Shown: piece after piece, positions 36,060 to 44,723 of the stretch
Layout of the letters: every line of letters starts with the position of its first letter
How positions within the stretch are numbered: the first letter of the stretch is position 1
From: Hyphomicrobium zavarzinii ATCC 27496
GTDB taxonomy: Bacteria; Pseudomonadota; Alphaproteobacteria; Rhizobiales; Hyphomicrobiaceae
Assembly (NCBI RefSeq): GCF_000383415.1
Contig: NZ_KB911260.1
Coordinates: 92,399-156,398 of the forward strand
Direction of reading: 5' to 3'
DNA: 64,000 nucleotides
Program-made: the position numbers and the translations under genes
Notes under the pieces: model-generated
Database searches by the model: none
Seen by the model: only the letters and a program-made list of their open reading frames with translations
Told to the model about the DNA's origin: nothing

Positions 36060-37805
36060 ATGGTTCGCCTGCATCCCGTTCGCGCCGTGCTCGCGCTCGC
36101 CCTTCTCACGGGCGGGCTCAACGCGCCTGCGCAAGCTGCACCCGGCGAGCCTCAGATCGCAGAGGAAGCGGCGGGCGCGCTGGTGCGCGGCGAGGTTCAG
36201 CAGGCAGTCCAGAGCTATACCGAAGCGCTCAAGGACACGGCGCTTCCGAACGACCGTCGCGCCGCCATCCTCAACGACCGCGGCGTCGCCAACATCAAGC
36301 TGGGCCTCACGCGGCAGGCATTCGAGGATTTCAATCTGGCAGCGCAGCTCTTTCCGGAGTTCGCTGCCGTCTACAACAATCGCGGCAACCTGCTCTTGTC
36401 GCTGGGGCTCGCCAAAGAGGCGGTGAAAGATTTCGACCGCTCGATCGTGCTGGCCCCGGGCTATGCCGCCGCCTACAACAACCGGGCGGGCGCCTATGTA
36501 CGCCTCGGCGAGCTCGACGACGCGATCGCCGACTACACGAAGGCGATCCAGCTTCTTCCTTCCAATCCCGCGCCGCTCAGCGGCCGCGGCCTCGCCCATC
36601 TCGCGTTGCTGCGTCCGCACGCGGCGATCCGCGATTTCACGCGCTCGGTCAAGGCGGATGCGCGCTTCGCCGCCGGATACCGTAACCGCGCGGAAGCCAA
36701 GCTCGAGGTGGAGCACTACGACGAGGCGATCGAGGATCTTTCTCGCGCCATCGCGTTCGATGTCTCTCATGCCGAGAGCTACGTGCTGCGCGGCAAGGCT
36801 TACCTCGCGACGCGCAATACCGCCTCGGCGATCAAGGATTTCACCAAGGCCATCGAGATCGATCCGAAGAACGCGATCGCCTACGCGGAACGCGGGTTCG
36901 CCTTTGGTCTCGCCGAGGCGCAGGACGACTCTTTCGGAGATCTCAACCGCGCCATCGAGATCGATCCGCGCTCGGGGCTCGCGTTCGCCTATCGCGCCTA
37001 TGCCTACAAACAGGCCGGACAGATCGATGTGGCGCTGCGCGATATCGAGGTTGCGCAGAAGCTCAATCCCGAGACGGCCGAGGTCTATTGGGTGAAGGCC
37101 GAGATCGAGGAAGCCCAAGGGCAGACCGAGCAGGCGATAGCCGATCTCAAGAAGGCGCAGACGCTGCGGCCCGGCTATCGTGACGCGACGGAGTCGCTGC
37201 AGCGGCTCGGCAGCGTGCCGTCTCGCGCGGAGGATACGGTTCTTGCTGATGCGGGGATCGATACGTGGCGTGTCGTGTCACGCGGTCAGCGGTTCGTGGC
37301 CATCAACGATCTGTATCCGCGGCTCGCCATTCCGCTGGAGATGATGGGAAGCGGGCAGCCGAAGCTGCTCGAATGGGAGCTCAAGCAGCCGCCGTTCAAG
37401 GGGATCGGCACGCTGCGCTTCTTCGGCGGCTCCGTGACGACGAAGACGGGTACGGAGGATCTCGAGCAGGTCGCGGTGGTGGATGTGGAGGCGGGCGTCG
37501 TCGTCGCCATCGAGCCTCACAAGCAGGGCGAGAAAGTCGCGAACTGGACGTGGGAGAACGGCAAGGTGACGGTTGCGAGCGTGGACGGCGTCACCGACGA
37601 ATTCGCGTTGCGCGCGGATCGCCCCGAGATGGCCGGGCAAGGACTGGCGGGTGACCGGCGCTTCACGAGCACCAGCCAGACGGGCGGATGGGCGCCCTGG
37701 GACACGCCATTCGGCGGCGCTTTCGGCCAGCAGCAGCCGCCTCCGGCCAAGCGCGCCACCGTGAAGAAAAAGCCCAAGACGATCTTCGATCTGCTTTTCA
37801 ACTAG
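36060..37805 (+). CDS. Exported tetratricopeptide repeat protein
   Basis: 581 residues. Signal peptide (about 1-26, ending PAQA-AP), then nine to ten TPR units between about 35 and 390 (for example AAILNDRGVANIKLGLTRQA, AAYNNRAGAYVRLGELDDA and EVYWVKAEIEEAQGQTEQA). A C-terminal beta-rich domain (about 410-555; WENGKVTVASVDGV) and a Pro/Lys-rich tail ending KKKPKTIFDLLFN complete it. TPRs mediate protein-protein contacts in the periplasm; the partner is unknown. The ATG at 36060 has AAGAGG upstream. The open frame continues far upstream without support. Confidence 0.85.
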   Translation: MVRLHPVRAVLALALLTGGLNAPAQAAPGEPQIAEEAAGALVRGEVQQAVQSYTEALKDTALPNDRRAAILNDRGVANIKLGLTRQAFEDFNLAAQLFPEFAAVYNNRGNLLLSLGLAKEAVKDFDRSIVLAPGYAAAYNNRAGAYVRLGELDDAIADYTKAIQLLPSNPAPLSGRGLAHLALLRPHAAIRDFTRSVKADARFAAGYRNRAEAKLEVEHYDEAIEDLSRAIAFDVSHAESYVLRGKAYLATRNTASAIKDFTKAIEIDPKNAIAYAERGFAFGLAEAQDDSFGDLNRAIEIDPRSGLAFAYRAYAYKQAGQIDVALRDIEVAQKLNPETAEVYWVKAEIEEAQGQTEQAIADLKKAQTLRPGYRDATESLQRLGSVPSRAEDTVLADAGIDTWRVVSRGQRFVAINDLYPRLAIPLEMMGSGQPKLLEWELKQPPFKGIGTLRFFGGSVTTKTGTEDLEQVAVVDVEAGVVVAIEPHKQGEKVANWTWENGKVTVASVDGVTDEFALRADRPEMAGQGLAGDRRFTSTSQTGGWAPWDTPFGGAFGQQQPPPAKRATVKKKPKTIFDLLFN

Positions 37806-37923
37806 AGGCTCGATCCGAGCCGCATACCGCAATCGCGCGCCGCCCTGCGTGATTTCCGAGTGATCCGTCGCGCGCGAAAGCTCGTTTTGCGAGGGACGTC
37901 TTTTCTCGATCGCGCGGGTTTCT

Positions 37924-39372
37924 ATGACGGACAAGCCGATTATCGTCTGGTTTCGCCGGGACCTTCGGCTTGGTGATAACGCAGCGCTCTGTGCAGCGGT
38001 GGAGACGGGCTCTCCCGTGCTCGCGGTCTACATCCTGGATGACGCTGCTCCCGGCTCCTGGCGTGCGGGTGCGGCTTCGCGCTGGTGGCTCCACAACAGC
38101 CTCGAAGCGCTCGATCGTTCGATCTCGGGGCTCGGCGGATCGCTGGTGCTGCGGAGAGGCGCCAGCGGGGATGTGCTCTCCGCCTTGGCGAAGGAGACGA
38201 AGGCCGAGGCGGTGCATTGCTCGCGCGCCTACGAGCCCTGGGCGCAACGGCTCGAGCGTGAGGTGCGCGACAGGCTCGACGCGCAGGGCGTGGGGCTGCG
38301 GCGGTTCGCGGGAACGCTGCTGCACGAACCCGAGCAGCTCACCACTCAGGCGGGGGGACCGTTCAAAGTCTACACGCCGTTCTGGCGCGCGTTGCGGTCC
38401 AAGGTCACGGTTTCGAAGCCGCTCTCCGCCCCCACTCAGCTTCGCGCACCCGCCAAGCTGCCGAAGAGCGAGCGTCTCCAGTCGTGGGGTCTTCTGCCGG
38501 AGCGGCCCGATTGGGCGGGTGGCATGAGAGACGCATGGACGCCGGGCGAGGACGGCGCGCGAGCGCGCTTCTCGTCTTTCCTCGACGAGGCCATCGCCAA
38601 CTATACGGATGAGCGAAACCGGCCGGATCTGGAGGGCACTTCGCGCATATCTCCGCATCTCGCATTCGGTGAGATCAGCCCGCGCCAGTGCTGGTGGGCC
38701 GCGGAAGCGGCGGGAGCGCGAGAGCGGAAGGCGGCCGGAGGCGTCGAGACCTATCTCAAGGAGCTGGCTTGGCGCGAGTTCTCCGCGCATCTGCTCCATC
38801 ACTGGCCCGATCTTCCCGAGGTGCCGTTCCGGAGCGAGTTCTCCGGTTTTCCGTGGCGCAAGAGCGCTGCTCACCTGAAAGCCTGGAAGAAGGGTGCCAC
38901 CGGGTATCCGATCGTGGATGCGGGAATGCGGGAGCTGTGGACCACGGGCTGGATGCACAACCGTGTGCGCATGATCGTGGCATCCTTCCTGATCAAGCAC
39001 CTTCTCTTGCCTTGGCAGGAGGGCGAGGCGTGGTTCTGGGATACGCTGGTGGATGCCGATCTCGCGAACAACGCGGCGAGCTGGCAGTGGGTGGCGGGGT
39101 CCGGCGCGGATGCCGCTCCCTATTTCCGCATCTTCAATCCCGTGCTTCAGGGCGAGAAATTCGATCCGGAGGGCGAGTATGTGCGCCGCTGGGTGCCGGA
39201 GCTGGCGGGGCTTCCGGCCTCCGTCATCCATCAGCCCTGGCAGGCCTCGGCGGCTGTTCTGGAGGCGGCTCAAGTGAAAATCGGGTCCACCTATCCGGCC
39301 CCGATCGTCGCGCACGCGGAGGCGCGTGCAGCGGCGCTGGGTGCGTTCGAGGCGATCAAGACCCAGGCGTGA
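37924..39372 (+). CDS. phrB: Deoxyribodipyrimidine photolyase
   Basis: 482 residues, full length. It repairs UV-made pyrimidine dimers using blue light. The N-terminal antenna domain (about 5-135; IVWFRRDLRLGDNAAL) is followed by the FAD-binding helical domain (about 200-470): TSRISPHLAFGEISPRQ, ELAWREFSAHLLHHWPDLP, IVDAGMRELWTTGWMHNRVRM, WFWDTLVDADLANNAASWQWVAG and the C-terminal YVRRWVPELAGLP. The Trp electron-transfer chain positions look intact. Start ATG 37924. Confidence 0.95.
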   Translation: MTDKPIIVWFRRDLRLGDNAALCAAVETGSPVLAVYILDDAAPGSWRAGAASRWWLHNSLEALDRSISGLGGSLVLRRGASGDVLSALAKETKAEAVHCSRAYEPWAQRLEREVRDRLDAQGVGLRRFAGTLLHEPEQLTTQAGGPFKVYTPFWRALRSKVTVSKPLSAPTQLRAPAKLPKSERLQSWGLLPERPDWAGGMRDAWTPGEDGARARFSSFLDEAIANYTDERNRPDLEGTSRISPHLAFGEISPRQCWWAAEAAGARERKAAGGVETYLKELAWREFSAHLLHHWPDLPEVPFRSEFSGFPWRKSAAHLKAWKKGATGYPIVDAGMRELWTTGWMHNRVRMIVASFLIKHLLLPWQEGEAWFWDTLVDADLANNAASWQWVAGSGADAAPYFRIFNPVLQGEKFDPEGEYVRRWVPELAGLPASVIHQPWQASAAVLEAAQVKIGSTYPAPIVAHAEARAAALGAFEAIKTQA

Positions 39373-39560
39373 TGGCTCCGGCGCTTGCGTGGCAGCCCGG
39401 GGACTGCTGCTCCAGAGGTAAACGGCCGATAACGTGTTTACCTGGGTATCCGTCGGCCTTTGAAAGTCTGCTTGGGAAACGATATCCTAACGGAATTGCG
39501 GTTTCTTTTTCCTGATGCCGCTCTCGCGGCCGCCCTCTTCTGTGTCTGGAGTAAAGAGTG

Positions 39561-39986
39561 ATGCGCCCTCTCGTCCTCGCGATCGCCCTTGCGGTCGCGT
39601 CGGCCCTCGTGCCTGCCACGGCCTCGGCCAACGTCCACGCCCGCATCAGCAAAAGCAGCCAGACCATGCAGGTCTATGTGAACGGCCAGCTCTACTATAG
39701 CTGGCCGGTGTCCACGGGCCGGGGCCGCTACGCCACGCCGTCGGGCAACTTCCGGGCGCAGCGCCTGGAGCGGCGCTGGTACTCTACGAAATACAGCGGC
39801 GCGCCGATGCACAACGCCGTGTTCTACAGCGGCGGCTATGCCATTCACGCCACCAACGAGGTGAGCCGGCTCGGACGTCCCGCGTCGCACGGCTGCGTTC
39901 GCCTGTCGCCGGGAAATGCGGCCGAGTTCTTCCAGCTCGTGCGCAGCTACGGCGCGGGGCGGACACGCATCACCATCACGCATTAA
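39561..39986 (+). CDS. L,D-transpeptidase, short form
   Basis: 141 residues: signal peptide (about 1-24), then a single YkuD domain with IHATNEVSRLGRPASHGCVRL; catalytic Cys112 and its His are present. It makes 3-3 cross-links in peptidoglycan, or attaches proteins to it, in the periplasm. The ATG at 39561 follows GGAG and a GTG. The second transpeptidase gene follows after 114 bases and shares the same catalytic text, which suggests duplication. Confidence 0.92.
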   Translation: MRPLVLAIALAVASALVPATASANVHARISKSSQTMQVYVNGQLYYSWPVSTGRGRYATPSGNFRAQRLERRWYSTKYSGAPMHNAVFYSGGYAIHATNEVSRLGRPASHGCVRLSPGNAAEFFQLVRSYGAGRTRITITH

Positions 39987-40100
39987 GGTCGGGTTTTACG
40001 GGCGGTCCCGGTGCTGCCCCGTTCATGGTCCATCTGTACGAGTTAGGTCTCTGTGCTCGTCATTGTTACCTCTCAGTTTGTATCGCGTTGGAGAGTTGTG

Positions 40101-41072
40101 ATGAGGTTGAAGGTTCTGGTCGGTGCGCTTGCCGTCTCGTTGGGAGCGGCGGTAGCACATGCGCAGACCGCGCCCGAGAAGCCAGCCGCGCAGGGTGGCG
40201 TTCCGACTGTGACGATCATCAACAAGTCGGCTGCCGGCCCGGCTGAGCCCGCGCCGCCCACGCTGACGGTTTCTCCTGCGCCTCAATCCATTCCGAAGGC
40301 GCCCGAAGCGAGTGTCGAAGCGGCCGCCGCGCAGGCGCCTTCGGCCACGCCCGCCTCCGAGACGGCTGCCGAGCGGATGAGCGCTCCGCAGCCTGCGTCA
40401 GGCACGGCACCCGCTTCCGCGATGGCGGAGGAGCCCAAGACCGCAGCCGTTACGCAGGAGCCTCCGCCGGAGCCGACGCTCGGCATCAACATCGATCTGA
40501 CGCGGCAGGTGATGACCGTGTCGGAGAACGGTACGCCCCGTTACACCTGGAAGATCTCGTCGGCCCGCTACGGCTACCGTACGCCGACCGGCACGTTCCA
40601 ACCGACGTGGATGTCGAAGATGTGGTACTCGCGCCAGTACGATTACGCGCCGATGCCGCACGCGATCTTCTTCCACAAGGGCGTCGCGATCCACGCTACC
40701 TATGCGATCAACCAGCTTGGGCGCCCGGCCTCGCACGGGTGCGTGCGGCTTGCGCCGAAGAACGCGGCGGCACTGTTCAAGCTGGTCAACGATCACGGCA
40801 AGGCGCGCACGGAGATCGTGGTGCACGGAACCCCGGATCATTCCTATTCGGAGCGTGTGGCCTCGCGCGAGCGGGATGAAACATCGACGCGCCGCGCCGG
40901 ATACCGCTATCTGCCGCCGAGCTATGCGCAGCGCGGCAATTACGCCTATGCGCAGCCGCCGCCTGGCTACTATGCGCCGCCGTCTCGCAAGCGCCGGTAC
41001 TACGCCGCGCCGCGCCCGTACTATCAGCCGCGCGGTTTGTACAACAGCTACTCCTACGGTTACGGCTTCTGA
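40101..41072 (+). CDS. L,D-transpeptidase with long linkers
   Basis: 323 residues: signal peptide (about 1-22), an Ala/Pro-rich linker (about 25-130), a YkuD domain (about 133-240) with IHATYAINQLGRPASHGCVRLAP and catalytic Cys214, then a Tyr/Arg/Pro-rich tail rich in YY and RP pairs (about 265-323). The tail may bind the envelope. The same enzyme type lies just upstream. The ATG at 40101 has GGAGAG nine bases before it. A perfect terminator follows. Confidence 0.9.
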   Translation: MRLKVLVGALAVSLGAAVAHAQTAPEKPAAQGGVPTVTIINKSAAGPAEPAPPTLTVSPAPQSIPKAPEASVEAAAAQAPSATPASETAAERMSAPQPASGTAPASAMAEEPKTAAVTQEPPPEPTLGINIDLTRQVMTVSENGTPRYTWKISSARYGYRTPTGTFQPTWMSKMWYSRQYDYAPMPHAIFFHKGVAIHATYAINQLGRPASHGCVRLAPKNAAALFKLVNDHGKARTEIVVHGTPDHSYSERVASRERDETSTRRAGYRYLPPSYAQRGNYAYAQPPPGYYAPPSRKRRYYAAPRPYYQPRGLYNSYSYGYGF

Positions 41073-41097
41073 GCTCAGCTTCCGGCTCCGAAACAAA

Positions 41098-41135
41098 AAA
41101 ACCGCGCCGGATTTCGTTCAATCCGGCGCGGTTTT
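41098..41135 (+). terminator. Rho-independent terminator after the L,D-transpeptidases
   Basis: AAAACCGCGCCGGAT and ATCCGGCGCGGTTTT form a 15-bp stem with a short loop and T run. It may also serve the convergent gene ending at 41164. Confidence 0.88.
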
Positions 41136-41163
41136 CTGTTTCGCGGGCGTTCGATGTCTCGTC

Positions 41164-42573
41164 TCAGAACGGGTTCCAGGTCGGGCGTGGCGTAAACCGC
41201 ACGTAGCCGATGCTTGCGCCGAGCCTCAGGCCGAGACCGGAGCGGATCGGTGCCATCAGGACGGGGCCGCCCTTGAGCAGCGTCATGCCGACGCCTCCGA
41301 CGAGATAGGCGGAGCCGTCCACGCCGGTGAAGCGGCGGAACAGGCTGTTGGCCTCATCGAGATTGTAGATCAGGAACAGTGTGCGCGATCCCTCGGCGCC
41401 GACATCGTAGCCGATCGACGGGCCGTGCCAGAACACTTGCTGCGTGCCGCCGGAGCGCAGGTAGAGCGTGCCTTCGCCGTAGCGGAGGCCTGCGAGGAAC
41501 GCGCCGCCGCCTTCCTTGCCGAGCACGTATGCGGTGGGTCGCCCCGCCTGCTTGAAGGCGTGCTCGATGACGCTCGCGAGCGAGGTCGAGATTGTGCCGA
41601 AGAAACCCTGCGTCGCCGCTCGGATCTCGTCGATGGTGTAGCCGTCCTGGGCATGCGGGATGCCGTCTGCAGGGGGCAGCGCATAAGGCGCGCCCGGCGG
41701 ATCGCCAGGTGCCGGAGGCTCGAAGGCGGGCGGGAGATCGTGGTTGGGCGACGGCGTGCGCACCACAGGCGGCGGCGGGATCACGGCCTGCGCGGTGGTG
41801 GTGCTCCAGCTCGAAGATTTCTCCGTCTCCTCCTTACCCTTCGAACCCGCGGCCGGAGCCGACGCGGGAGGCGGTGAGGTGGCGGCCGGCTTCGTGGTCT
41901 CGGTCTTGGGGGTTTCGGTTTTGGCGGTCTCGGTCTTGCGGACCGGAGAGGCAGGCCCAGCGGGCTTCTCGGGCTGTGCGTCTGCCGACGCAGCCGGTGG
42001 CGATGCTGGAGGGGGCGACGCGGGCTCGCGCGACAAGGACGGTGGCGGAACGGCCGGGGTGGGAGCGGGGACCGGCTCGCTGGTCGCGACAGTGGATGGC
42101 GCCGCGGCGGCCGGTGCGCCGATTTCCTTGTCGATCTTGGCAATGAGATAGGAGGACTTCGCGCGCATCACGGCCATCAGCTCGCTGGAAGCGGCTTTCA
42201 GCTCCGAGAGATTGGCGCAGCTGCCTGCCGCCGCCGCCTCGGTCTCCGGTGTGCCGAGTGTATCGATCTTACCCAGAAGCTCGCCCGCCTGGGCGTCGAA
42301 CTCGTCGAGCTTCTTGTCATGGACGAGCGCGAGCCCCTTGGCCTCGAAATCCGGGTCGGTCCACTTCTTGTGGTCCCGCAGGGCCTGGAGCTTCTGCTTG
42401 AGCCGGGGCTGCGTCTCGGCGCTGAAGGCGCGCAGCTCAGCGGCCGACTCGTCGACGGCTTCGCCGAAGCTTTCGGCAGAGCAGGTCTCGGCGGCAGCTC
42501 TCTGGGCCGGCATCAGCGCAAACGCCAGCGCAAGGCCCAGCAGAGCCGGGCGCAGGATTCGTCTCATGTTCAT
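41164..42573 (-). CDS. Exported protein with N-terminal helical domain and C-terminal DUF1134
   Basis: 469 residues. Signal peptide (about 1-27), a helical region (about 28-150: QPRLKQKLQALRDHKKW..., SELMAVMRAKSSYLIAKI), a long Pro/Lys/Thr/Glu low-complexity linker (about 160-300), then DUF1134 to the end (about 310-469: GFFGTISTSLASVIEHAF, GRPTAYVLGKEGGGAFLAGLRYGEGTLYL, GSAYLVGGVGMTLLKGGPVLM). DUF1134 proteins are usually only about 200 residues, so the front 300 residues are an unusual addition. Function unknown. Start ATG 42573. Confidence 0.85.
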   Translation of the reverse strand: MNMRRILRPALLGLALAFALMPAQRAAAETCSAESFGEAVDESAAELRAFSAETQPRLKQKLQALRDHKKWTDPDFEAKGLALVHDKKLDEFDAQAGELLGKIDTLGTPETEAAAAGSCANLSELKAASSELMAVMRAKSSYLIAKIDKEIGAPAAAAPSTVATSEPVPAPTPAVPPPSLSREPASPPPASPPAASADAQPEKPAGPASPVRKTETAKTETPKTETTKPAATSPPPASAPAAGSKGKEETEKSSSWSTTTAQAVIPPPPVVRTPSPNHDLPPAFEPPAPGDPPGAPYALPPADGIPHAQDGYTIDEIRAATQGFFGTISTSLASVIEHAFKQAGRPTAYVLGKEGGGAFLAGLRYGEGTLYLRSGGTQQVFWHGPSIGYDVGAEGSRTLFLIYNLDEANSLFRRFTGVDGSAYLVGGVGMTLLKGGPVLMAPIRSGLGLRLGASIGYVRFTPRPTWNPF

Positions 42574-42709
42574 CAAAACTCTCTCTCGCCCAGTTTTGGC
42601 GTTTTTGAGGAGTTTACCGATGAAGCGGGCGTGATGTGACTACTTTTTCGTGTCGATACATGTCGGAGGCCCCTGCGGTTAACCAATCGGGAGGGGCTTC
42701 CGGACCGTG

Positions 42710-43657
42710 TTATTGGCCCGTCGGGACCGTTTTGATCACGCTCGACATCGGCCGCTCGGCGCCGACCGCCGGAAGGCCCTTCACGTCCTTCTCGATCATC
42801 GCGTCGTACTCGGCCAGGGTCTTGAGGTCGTCCTTGGCTTTCATCTGCACGATCTTGTAGCCGCCAGCCTTCAGCGCTGCGAGCAGGCTCGGCATGGCCT
42901 TGGCCGTATGGGGCTGAATGTCGTGCATCAGCAGGATGCCTTTGCCCTTCTTGTCCAGCCGCTTCATGATGGCCTGAACAAGCTGCTCCGGCGTCTGGCG
43001 CTTGAAGTCGAAGCTGTCGACGTCGGTCGAGAACACGGCGATGTTGCGGCTCGCGAGGTGGGCGAGCGTCGCCTGCGAGTCACGGAGGTAGGGGAAGCGG
43101 AAGAACGGCGAAATGGGACCGCCGACAGCGCGGCGCACGCCGCTGATGCCCTTCTCGATCTCGTCCTTCGCGTCCTGGTCCGATTTCTTTCTCATGTCGG
43201 CGTGCGACCACGTGTGGGTGCCCACGGTGTGGCCACGATGGGCGACGTCGCGAATGATCTCAGGCAGGCCGATCGCCATTTTGCCGAGGCTGAAGAAGAT
43301 CGCCTTGGTGCACTGCTCGTCGAGGGCGTCGAGAATGGCGCGCGTGGTGTTGACCTGCGGGCCGTCGTCGAAGGTCAGGACGACCTCCTTTTCCTGCAGG
43401 AAGTCGTAGGCCTTGTAGTGATCGAGGCCAAAGCCGGGGCCGCCGGTGGTATCGATCTCCACTGTGCGGGCGACGCCGAGCGCGTCCGCATTCGCGCAGC
43501 TCTTCTTCGCGGGATTGTCGGGAAGCGCGGATGTTTCCGTTGCCGCCGCGCCGGCCGCCTTGGCCGCTGCGCCCGCAGCCGGCGGAGCTTTGGATGCGTC
43601 TCCAGCGGTTGCCGCGGTGGCAAACAGAATGAGCAGCGTGGACAGCGTGAAGCGCAT
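42710..43657 (-). CDS. Exported polysaccharide deacetylase (NodB homology), copy 3
   Basis: 315 residues with a signal peptide (cleavage near TAG-DA), an Ala-rich stretch and the NodB domain: VVLTFDDGPQVNTT, HTVGTHTWSHADM, FFRFPYL and ILLMHDIQPHTAKAM. It belongs to the same subfamily as the pair at 13736-16076 (shared CxNxxxLGVxRxVEID segment), from which it is 26 kb away. A periplasmic deacetylase of envelope glycan is expected. The ATG at 43657 has GGGAGAG upstream. Open frame continuing upstream to 44248 is the shadow of the thioesterase gene. Confidence 0.9.
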   Translation of the reverse strand: MRFTLSTLLILFATAATAGDASKAPPAAGAAAKAAGAAATETSALPDNPAKKSCANADALGVARTVEIDTTGGPGFGLDHYKAYDFLQEKEVVLTFDDGPQVNTTRAILDALDEQCTKAIFFSLGKMAIGLPEIIRDVAHRGHTVGTHTWSHADMRKKSDQDAKDEIEKGISGVRRAVGGPISPFFRFPYLRDSQATLAHLASRNIAVFSTDVDSFDFKRQTPEQLVQAIMKRLDKKGKGILLMHDIQPHTAKAMPSLLAALKAGGYKIVQMKAKDDLKTLAEYDAMIEKDVKGLPAVGAERPMSSVIKTVPTGQ

Positions 43658-43785
43658 TGTGTCTCTCCCCGATTCTTGCACCCTTTCTAGCAACAAAAGC
43701 CGTCCGCGGGGAGGCCCGCTGGCCACACACTGCGGAGAGTGGGGATAAAGGGGGCAGTGGGACGGGGACGAGGACGAGGGGGACG

Positions 43786-44202
43786 TCAGGCGGATTTTGA
43801 CGCGATCCTGGCCTTGAAGCGTTCCGCATCGACGACAACCCGGGTGTGCCGCGCCGCGCCGATCTTTTCCTTCGAATCGCGGGCTTCGATCTCGAACGTC
43901 AGCTTGCGTCCGTCCACGGCGACGAGGGTGGCAGTGGCGTAAATGGCGAGGCCAACGGGCGTGCCCGCTGTGTGACTGACCTCGATCTGAACGCCGAGGC
44001 TCGCCTGGCCAGGCGCGAGGCGATGCTCCACGCACGCCACGGCCGCGGCCTCCATGAGAGCGACCATGCTCGGCGTGGCATAGACCATGATCGCGCCGCT
44101 GCCGACGGCGGGAGCGCACAGGGCTTCCGTCACGCGCACTTCCGCGTGCCCCGTGAGGCCGGGTGTCAAGACAGGGGAGGCGCCGGGCGTACTCGAGTTC
44201 AT
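43786..44202 (-). CDS. Thioesterase (hotdog, FlK-like)
   Basis: 138 residues. A single hotdog domain: GHAEVRVTEALCAPAVGSGA, VYATPSMVALMEAAAVACVEHRLAPGQASLGVQIEVSHTAGTPVGL and FEIEARDSKEKIGAARHTRVVVD. It resembles the fluoroacetyl-CoA thioesterase group, with the Thr/Glu/His-type active site region (TPSMVALMEAA). The ATG at 44202 follows GAAGG. Expected to cleave acyl-CoA in the cytoplasm; substrate unknown. The deacetylase follows 128 bases later on the same strand. Confidence 0.85.
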   Translation of the reverse strand: MNSSTPGASPVLTPGLTGHAEVRVTEALCAPAVGSGAIMVYATPSMVALMEAAAVACVEHRLAPGQASLGVQIEVSHTAGTPVGLAIYATATLVAVDGRKLTFEIEARDSKEKIGAARHTRVVVDAERFKARIASKSA

Positions 44203-44361
44203 GGGGCCTTCTCGGCGGCGTGATGGACTGGCGCGCGAGATTTTTCACGAAAAGCCGCGAGTGTCACGCCTGGAACAGCGGGCGATGGCAGAGCCGCTTA
44301 GGTTCACGGCATCAGATCACTCAACCCGCCCTTGACCGAGGGGCACAAGATGGAGGCTTCG

Positions 44362-44616
44362 ATGACCATTGCTCGCACCAGCGCTCTCGCCGTTCTCGCT
44401 GCCGCAGCTCTTCTGTTCCCGCTCATTGCCAGCAGCGATGCGGATGCGAAAGGCGGCAAGGAATACTTCGCCCAGACCTATCAGTTCGACAAGCCGATGA
44501 ACGGCTACCAGGGTTTCTCGGGCGCTTATCACTGCTCGTACGTCAAGACGCCGAAAAACGTGTGCGTCGCCGGCAAGTGCAAGCGCGTCTGGGAGCTGCT
44601 TCAGACCTGCCAGTAA
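44362..44616 (+). CDS. Small exported four-cysteine protein
   Basis: 84 residues. Signal peptide (about 1-27, ending near ADA-KG), then a mature peptide of about 55 residues with four Cys: HCSYVKTPKNVCVAGKCKRVW...TCQ. The spacing suggests two disulfides. No family recognised. The ATG at 44362 has GGAGG five bases upstream; an ATG at 44350 is an alternative. A terminator follows. Confidence 0.7.
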   Translation: MTIARTSALAVLAAAALLFPLIASSDADAKGGKEYFAQTYQFDKPMNGYQGFSGAYHCSYVKTPKNVCVAGKCKRVWELLQTCQ

Positions 44617-44666
44617 CACCCCGCAACGACCTTCACGTTCTGGATCCCTTCTCCTCCCACACTCCT

Positions 44667-44698
44667 GGCCCCGGCCCGCACCGGGGTCCTTTTTTTTG
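44667..44698 (+). terminator. Rho-independent terminator
   Basis: GGCCCCGG and CCGGGGTCC arms with a CCCGCA loop are followed by T8. Confidence 0.8.
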
Positions 44699-44723
44699 CG
44701 CGAGTGGGTGGAGATGCGGGCGC

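Noticed and set aside
37807..37821. GGCTCG-ATC-CGAGCC palindrome after the TPR gene
   Set aside because: Short, no T tract and no second copy found; likely chance in GC-rich DNA.
43658..44248. Upstream continuation of the deacetylase reading frame
   Set aside because: It runs through the thioesterase gene in another frame; the true start with a signal peptide is at 43657.
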